Virus record (IMG/VR): IMGVR_UViG_3300028559_000176
Coordinates: 1-25,565 of that record
Length of the DNA stretch: 25,565 bases
Reading direction: 5' to 3' (one strand)
From: a virus
Positions 22,545 to 25,565 of this stretch are shown here, in pieces. The notes beneath the pieces are model-generated. The model was not told where the DNA came from. It made no database searches and was given only the letters and a program-made list of their open reading frames with translations. Position numbers and translations under genes: made by a program. How positions within the stretch are numbered: position 1 is the first letter of the stretch; each line of letters opens with the position of its first letter.

Positions 22545-23081
22545 TTAAAGTTGAATATATGTAGTTCCAGGTATAAACTGTTTAGCAGTATGTTTAGGTA
22601 ATAATGTTCTCCAAGTATTTCCGAATGTTTTTTCAAAATGTGGAGCATCTTTAAAAGATTTCCAATCACCTCCCCATTCCCATCCATGTTTCTTCAAAAT
22701 ATTTACAACTTCCATCCAATCAGCTTTACCATCTTTATCAAAATCTACATTAGTTTCCCAAGAAGCAGATTCAAAAGTACCATCTCCATTAGTATCTTTT
22801 AAAAGAACGATATCAAGTGCTAATCCATAATTATGGATAGATTGACCACCTTTTGCTTTTGTAACAACACCCAATCTTTTACCATTGGAATCAAATAATT
22901 TAGTTCTACCTTGTGCATAAAGAGCATCTTGCTCAGCAAATGTTCTTAATGTATATGCAAATCTACATATAGCTCTACCAGCTAAAGCTGGCACAATTTC
23001 ATTTAAATAAATGTCTTTAACTTCTTTTCTTACAGCTGGATGTAATAATTCAATTCTATCCATTGTTGGTTTATCACTCAT
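22545..23081 (-). CDS. M15-family peptidoglycan endopeptidase (endolysin) with EF-hand-like calcium loops
   Basis: 178 residues. The LAS/M15 zinc site is complete: SIHNYGLALD gives His83 and Asp90, and APHFE gives His148; YAQGRT and GWEWGGDWKSFKDAPHFE are hallmarks of L-alanyl-D-glutamate endopeptidases like the T5 endolysin. Between the zinc ligands lie DTNGDGTFE and DFDKDGKAD, two DxDxDG-type loops as in EF hands; calcium activation is known for T5 endolysin. There is no signal peptide, so it needs a holin or envelope collapse for release. The ATG at 23081 follows an ATATATACTAAAAA box. It cuts host cell wall at the end of infection; packaging in the virion is less likely. Convergent with PPK2. 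Confidence 0.92.
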   Translation of the reverse strand: MSDKPTMDRIELLHPAVRKEVKDIYLNEIVPALAGRAICRFAYTLRTFAEQDALYAQGRTKLFDSNGKRLGVVTKAKGGQSIHNYGLALDIVLLKDTNGDGTFESASWETNVDFDKDGKADWMEVVNILKKHGWEWGGDWKSFKDAPHFEKTFGNTWRTLLPKHTAKQFIPGTTYIQL

Positions 23082-23093
23082 AATATTAATATT

Positions 23094-23109
23094 TTTTTAG
23101 TATATATCT
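23094..23109 (-). promoter_or_regulatory. GTTAGATATATACTAA box before the endolysin
   Basis: Minus-strand TTAGATATATACTAAAAAAA, about 13-28 nt before the ATG at 23081. Shares the ATATATACTAAAAA core with the terminase gap. Confidence 0.45.
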
Positions 23110-23140
23110 AACTTTTTTTCTTACATATTATATAATAATT

Positions 23141-23632
23141 ATGAACGTATATAATCCAGAAGAAATAGAGAGAATTAATAAATTAAAAGATACTAATGAT
23201 AAGTTAGAAAGTTTTTTTACTGAAAAAAGGGAAAATTGGAAAAAACAAATAGAGCCACTTTTCGAAACAATTAAAATTGAAATAAATATTCAAAATTTTA
23301 AAAAAATTATAGAAACACAATCATTATGTTTAAGTTATCGTCAAATAATAACAGAAGAAATATCTGCATTTTTAGATAGAAGATCTAAACAAGATGTTAA
23401 ATTGAAAAGAATTAAACAAGATAAATTTATTTGGTATGCAACTTCTTTTGGAGTTAAAACAAATATGGGAGAAAAGACACTATTAATAGAAGCACACGTT
23501 GCAGAAGAGCAACGAAATGTAGAGCTAATTGAAAATTATATTGAATATTTAAGACAGACTAATAAAAATTTAGAAAGTTTACAATTTACTATTAAAAATA
23601 TAATTGATTTATTTAATTATTTGGGAAGATAA
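23141..23632 (+). CDS. UvsY-like recombination mediator (tentative)
   Basis: 163 residues, nearly all helical and highly charged. The middle has EISAFLDRRSKQDVKLKRIKQDKFIWYATSFGVKTN, followed by long helices ending KNIIDLFNYLGR. The arrangement (N-terminal helix, a Lys/Arg-rich DNA-binding stretch with 'kr..k..y.tsfg.kt...ek', C-terminal oligomerising helices) is what I associate with UvsY proteins of large T4-like phages, which load the UvsX recombinase onto ssDNA. Size is close to T4 UvsY (137 residues). Identity to T4 itself would be low, so the call is tentative; no UvsX lies in the window. Its 3' end overlaps the convergent DnaJ-zinc gene by 24 nt. Confidence 0.5.
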   Translation: MNVYNPEEIERINKLKDTNDKLESFFTEKRENWKKQIEPLFETIKIEINIQNFKKIIETQSLCLSYRQIITEEISAFLDRRSKQDVKLKRIKQDKFIWYATSFGVKTNMGEKTLLIEAHVAEEQRNVELIENYIEYLRQTNKNLESLQFTIKNIIDLFNYLGR

Positions 23633-24934
23633 TTTTTCTAATTCTTTAGTAGCTAATTCTACTAATGTTTTATTTCTTTCGTTATCCCTTATATCTTCTA
23701 AATTAGACTTATATGAACCGACACATCCTTCACACTCCTGATTACCAGTACCTTCACATGTTTCACATTCTATATATCCTATACCAGAACATTTTTTACA
23801 ATCCTTTCGAACTGATTTCTTGTTTAGTTTAGAACTTTTACCAGAACCTTCACATTTATCACATATATATTTTTTTCCAGTTCCATCACAATCATCACAA
23901 TCTTCTGATCCATCAAATCCACTTCCACCACAGTCAAAACACTTAGAAAAAGATCCATCATCATTAGTTAATTCTTTGAATTCTAAAGGACTTCGATTTC
24001 TAATATTACTAATTAGACCATCTTCTCTTAAGTTTGATAAAGTATCTACAAATGGATACATAGTAAATTTATATGAATCTAGTTTAACTGCTACCTCTCC
24101 TAAAAATAAATTACCTTTAAATTCGAAAAAATAACTTTCACTAATATCACAACTTTGTTTATATTTTACCATCCATCCTTTTTCTTCAGCATATTTTTTA
24201 AATTTTAAAACATCACTATCTGCGGATGTATAGATTCTATCCATAAAATATGTTGCATCACAAGGTGATTTTTCAACTTTCCAAATAAGCGCCCTTCCTA
24301 AAACATCACCACTATTATTTAGATAAACTAATAAATTACAAACATTTGGATTTTTAACATAGATACCAAAATAATCTTTACATGTATCATACCTCATACA
24401 TGAATTACCTAATTGTCCTTTTAAATATGCATATCTTCCCTCATTATAATATTTAATAATATCTTTTCCTTTTACTAACTCAAATTTGTTTTCATTTTTT
24501 TCGTTAGATGATTTATAAAGATTTACAAATTCTTCATATTCTTTATCAGTAAATTTAACATCTATTTCTAAATCTTTTATCACTTGTTTATCAGTTAAAA
24601 ATGATCTTACAAATCTACCGATTTTTATTTCACCTCTTTTTTTATCTTCATAAGGTGATTCTTCACCTAATAATGTGAACCTTGAATCTGATAAAAATGT
24701 TATTGTATCGTCTTTATCAGTTATATCAATGAAATTTTGAGGAAGATCTTTTTCAACCTCCCAAACATAATCCCCACTATCATAAAATCTAGTATATAAT
24801 AATTCTGCTATTTTGCTTTTTTTAGATATCAATTTTAATCTATCTAAAAATGCCGGAGATGCATCTAATTCTCCTTCAAGTATTAGATTAATAACAATAT
24901 TTTCTAATATAAAATAATTATATTTTGAAATCAT
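23609..24934 (-). CDS. Phage protein with a DnaJ-type zinc-finger tail, no J domain
   Basis: 441 residues. MISKYNYFILENIV at the start fits the shared leader. The middle domain (about 170-270) contains LGNSCMRYDTCKDYFGIYVKNPNVCNLLVYLN, GRALIWKV and FMDRIYTSADSD, a set I have seen in large-phage proteins but cannot name functionally. The last about 110 residues carry CxxCxGxG-type knuckles: CFDCGGSG, CDDCDGTG, CDKCEGSG, CKKCSGIG, CETCEGTG and a final CEGC. These are as in the zinc-binding, substrate-holding part of DnaJ/Hsp40. The HPD-containing J domain that activates DnaK is missing, so it may hold or steal unfolded proteins without DnaK coupling. Preceded by a GTTTAATATATAG box about 30 nt upstream. 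Confidence 0.78.
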   Translation of the reverse strand: MISKYNYFILENIVINLILEGELDASPAFLDRLKLISKKSKIAELLYTRFYDSGDYVWEVEKDLPQNFIDITDKDDTITFLSDSRFTLLGEESPYEDKKRGEIKIGRFVRSFLTDKQVIKDLEIDVKFTDKEYEEFVNLYKSSNEKNENKFELVKGKDIIKYYNEGRYAYLKGQLGNSCMRYDTCKDYFGIYVKNPNVCNLLVYLNNSGDVLGRALIWKVEKSPCDATYFMDRIYTSADSDVLKFKKYAEEKGWMVKYKQSCDISESYFFEFKGNLFLGEVAVKLDSYKFTMYPFVDTLSNLREDGLISNIRNRSPLEFKELTNDDGSFSKCFDCGGSGFDGSEDCDDCDGTGKKYICDKCEGSGKSSKLNKKSVRKDCKKCSGIGYIECETCEGTGNQECEGCVGSYKSNLEDIRDNERNKTLVELATKELEKLSSQIIK

Positions 24935-24961
24935 AAACTTTTTTTATTTTAATTATATTAT

Positions 24962-24974
24962 CTATATATTAAAC
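24962..24974 (-). promoter_or_regulatory. GTTTAATATATAG box in a divergent gap
   Basis: Minus-strand copy about 28-40 nt before the ATG at 24934; it ends 3 nt before the divergent ATG at 24978, where the plus strand reads CTATATATTAAAC. Confidence 0.45.
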
Positions 24975-24977
24975 TAT

Positions 24978-25340
24978 ATGTCTAAATTTATTTTAAAAAA
25001 AGATTGGATTCTAAAATACACAATTTTAGATAAAGAAGTTCAAGAAGTATTATACAATAAAGGTCAAATATTTGAACCTAACGAAGAAGGTTATTATGTA
25101 ATATCAAGCACACAGGGTCAGACTATATTTAAATATGATCGGATGAAATCCGCTCTTGATGGTGAAGAACTTCTATTTGAAGAAATGGTGGAAATACCAG
25201 AAATAAAGATTACACTTATAAATGAAGAAGATGAAGATATAATAAAAAATTATAGACTTCAGTTGGATGTTAAAACAAGTCCAAGAAAAGCGAAAGAAAT
25301 AGAAAATTATTTAAGAAAAACTTTACAAGATATGTTGTAA
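24978..25340 (+). CDS. Unknown small protein
   Basis: 120 residues. The first about 60 residues (FILKKDWILKYTILDKEVQEVLYNKGQIFEPNEEGYYVI) look like a small beta-barrel of the kind seen in many short phage proteins; the second half has a strand (EIKITLINEEDEDIIKNYRLQLDV) and a C-terminal helix. No enzyme motif, membrane helix or leader. Divergent from the DnaJ-zinc gene. Function unknown. Confidence 0.7.
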   Translation: MSKFILKKDWILKYTILDKEVQEVLYNKGQIFEPNEEGYYVISSTQGQTIFKYDRMKSALDGEELLFEEMVEIPEIKITLINEEDEDIIKNYRLQLDVKTSPRKAKEIENYLRKTLQDML

Positions 25341-25347
25341 AATTTCT

Positions 25348-25355
25348 TATATTTG
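25348..25355 (+). promoter_or_regulatory. TAnnTTTG box upstream of the GIY-YIG gene
   Basis: TATATTTG, the host-type -7 consensus of Bacteroidota, 70 nt before the ATG. No convincing -33 TTG at the right distance, so a weak call; transcription from here would include the inverted repeat in the leader. Confidence 0.3.
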
Positions 25356-25383
25356 TATATAGATAAAAATGGTGCTATTGTAG

Positions 25384-25421
25384 GTTAGAATATTTTATAT
25401 ATAAATTAAAAATATTCTAAC
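25384..25421. repeat. 13-bp perfect inverted repeat directly before the GIY-YIG gene
   Basis: GTTAGAATATTTT (25384-25396) pairs with AAAATATTCTAAC (25409-25421), loop 12 nt, ending 4 nt before the ATG at 25426. In RNA it would fold over the translation start region; in DNA it could be an operator. Phage homing endonuclease genes such as those of T4 are known to be held down by leader hairpins. Confidence 0.7.
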
Positions 25422-25425
25422 AACT

Positions 25426-25565
25426 ATGAAAATAATATGTATTTATTCTATAAAAAATATGGAAAATGAAAAGATATATATCGGTAGTTCAGTTGATTTC
25501 AATAGAAGGAAAAGAGTGCATTTAAATTTACTTTTTAAAAATAAACATCACTCAATAAAGCTTCA
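25426..25565 (+). CDS. GIY-YIG homing endonuclease (3' partial)
   Basis: 46 codons are visible before the right edge. CIYSIKN (Tyr7, variant of GIY) and KIYIGSSVDFNRRKRVH (Tyr18-Ile-Gly, Arg27, His32) give the GIY-YIG catalytic core, as in I-TevI-like and Seg-type phage endonucleases. The DNA-binding part lies beyond the window. A free-standing homing gene is most likely. A TATATTTG box (25348-25355) and a 13-bp inverted repeat precede it. Confidence 0.85.
   Translation, partial: MKIICIYSIKNMENEKIYIGSSVDFNRRKRVHLNLLFKNKHHSIKL

Noticed and set aside
23820-24134. Plus-strand Pro/Ser-rich frame opposite the DnaJ-zinc gene
   Set aside because: It arises from the reverse reading of CxxCxGxG codons and has no signals of its own.
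1-25565. tRNA genes, rRNA, integrase, attachment sites or insertion sequences
   Set aside because: None could be recognised by eye; a tRNA search program would be needed to exclude tRNAs with certainty.

Overview
The window looks like a piece of a large, strictly lytic, T4-like tailed phage (myovirus type, probably a large or jumbo genome) whose host is a member of the Bacteroidota. The evidence is a T4 gp17-type terminase, a UvsY-like protein, phage lysis genes, homing endonucleases, TATAAATA-type late promoter boxes, very AT-rich DNA, genes packed on both strands with almost no intergenic space, a ClpS resembling those of Bacteroidota, an 'SSC-GGSD' lipoprotein and a TAnnTTTG host-type promoter box. 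No rRNA, tRNA, CRISPR array or insertion sequence was seen. No gap between genes exceeds about 100 bases.

Layout. 1-7051 (+): the 3' part of a giant, membrane-segment-rich repeat protein (tape-measure-like, with a C-terminal S74 intramolecular-chaperone-like domain) and three small followers, closed by a terminator. 7078-10216: a zincin metallopeptidase, an amidoligase, an isochorismatase-fold protein and a Gln/Ala-rich protein, on alternating strands. 10262-11186 (-): two coiled-coil membrane proteins resembling a spanin pair. 11251-12072 (+): an RNA-repair-type HAD phosphatase and a ClpS adaptor behind a host-type promoter box. 12069-16818 (-): the terminase large subunit, broken in two by a split intein, with an EDxHD/Vsr-type homing endonuclease gene between the halves, followed by a repeat protein and a zinc-ribbon ORF. 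16879-18045: a possible small terminase and two small proteins. 18111-19353 (+): a tightly coupled operon with a metallophosphoesterase. 19388-22501: an unknown protein, a 53-residue lipoprotein (too short for most gene callers), a WYL-like protein and a polyphosphate kinase 2. 22545-25565: an M15 endolysin with EF-hand-like calcium loops, a UvsY-like protein, a DnaJ-zinc-finger protein, an unknown protein and the start of a GIY-YIG endonuclease.

How the genes may work together. Packaging depends on protein trans-splicing: neither terminase fragment has a complete Walker A motif, and splicing rebuilds it as ...RQVGK-T.... Seven proteins of unrelated function share a short N-terminal leader (aromatic/hydrophobic pattern ending in F-x-x-(F/I)NE or similar). 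It closely resembles the capsid-targeting sequence of T4 internal proteins (MKTYQEFIAEA in IPIII, from memory). The bearers include a peptidase, an amidoligase, an isochorismatase-fold protein, PPK2 and a DnaJ-zinc protein. I infer that these may be packaged in the head and injected with the DNA as an enzyme set that takes over the host. Phage ClpS, PPK2 and the HAD phosphatase would act on host proteolysis, nucleotide energy and RNA repair. These role assignments are inferences from family membership; the leader, the intein layout and the motifs are visible in the sequence.
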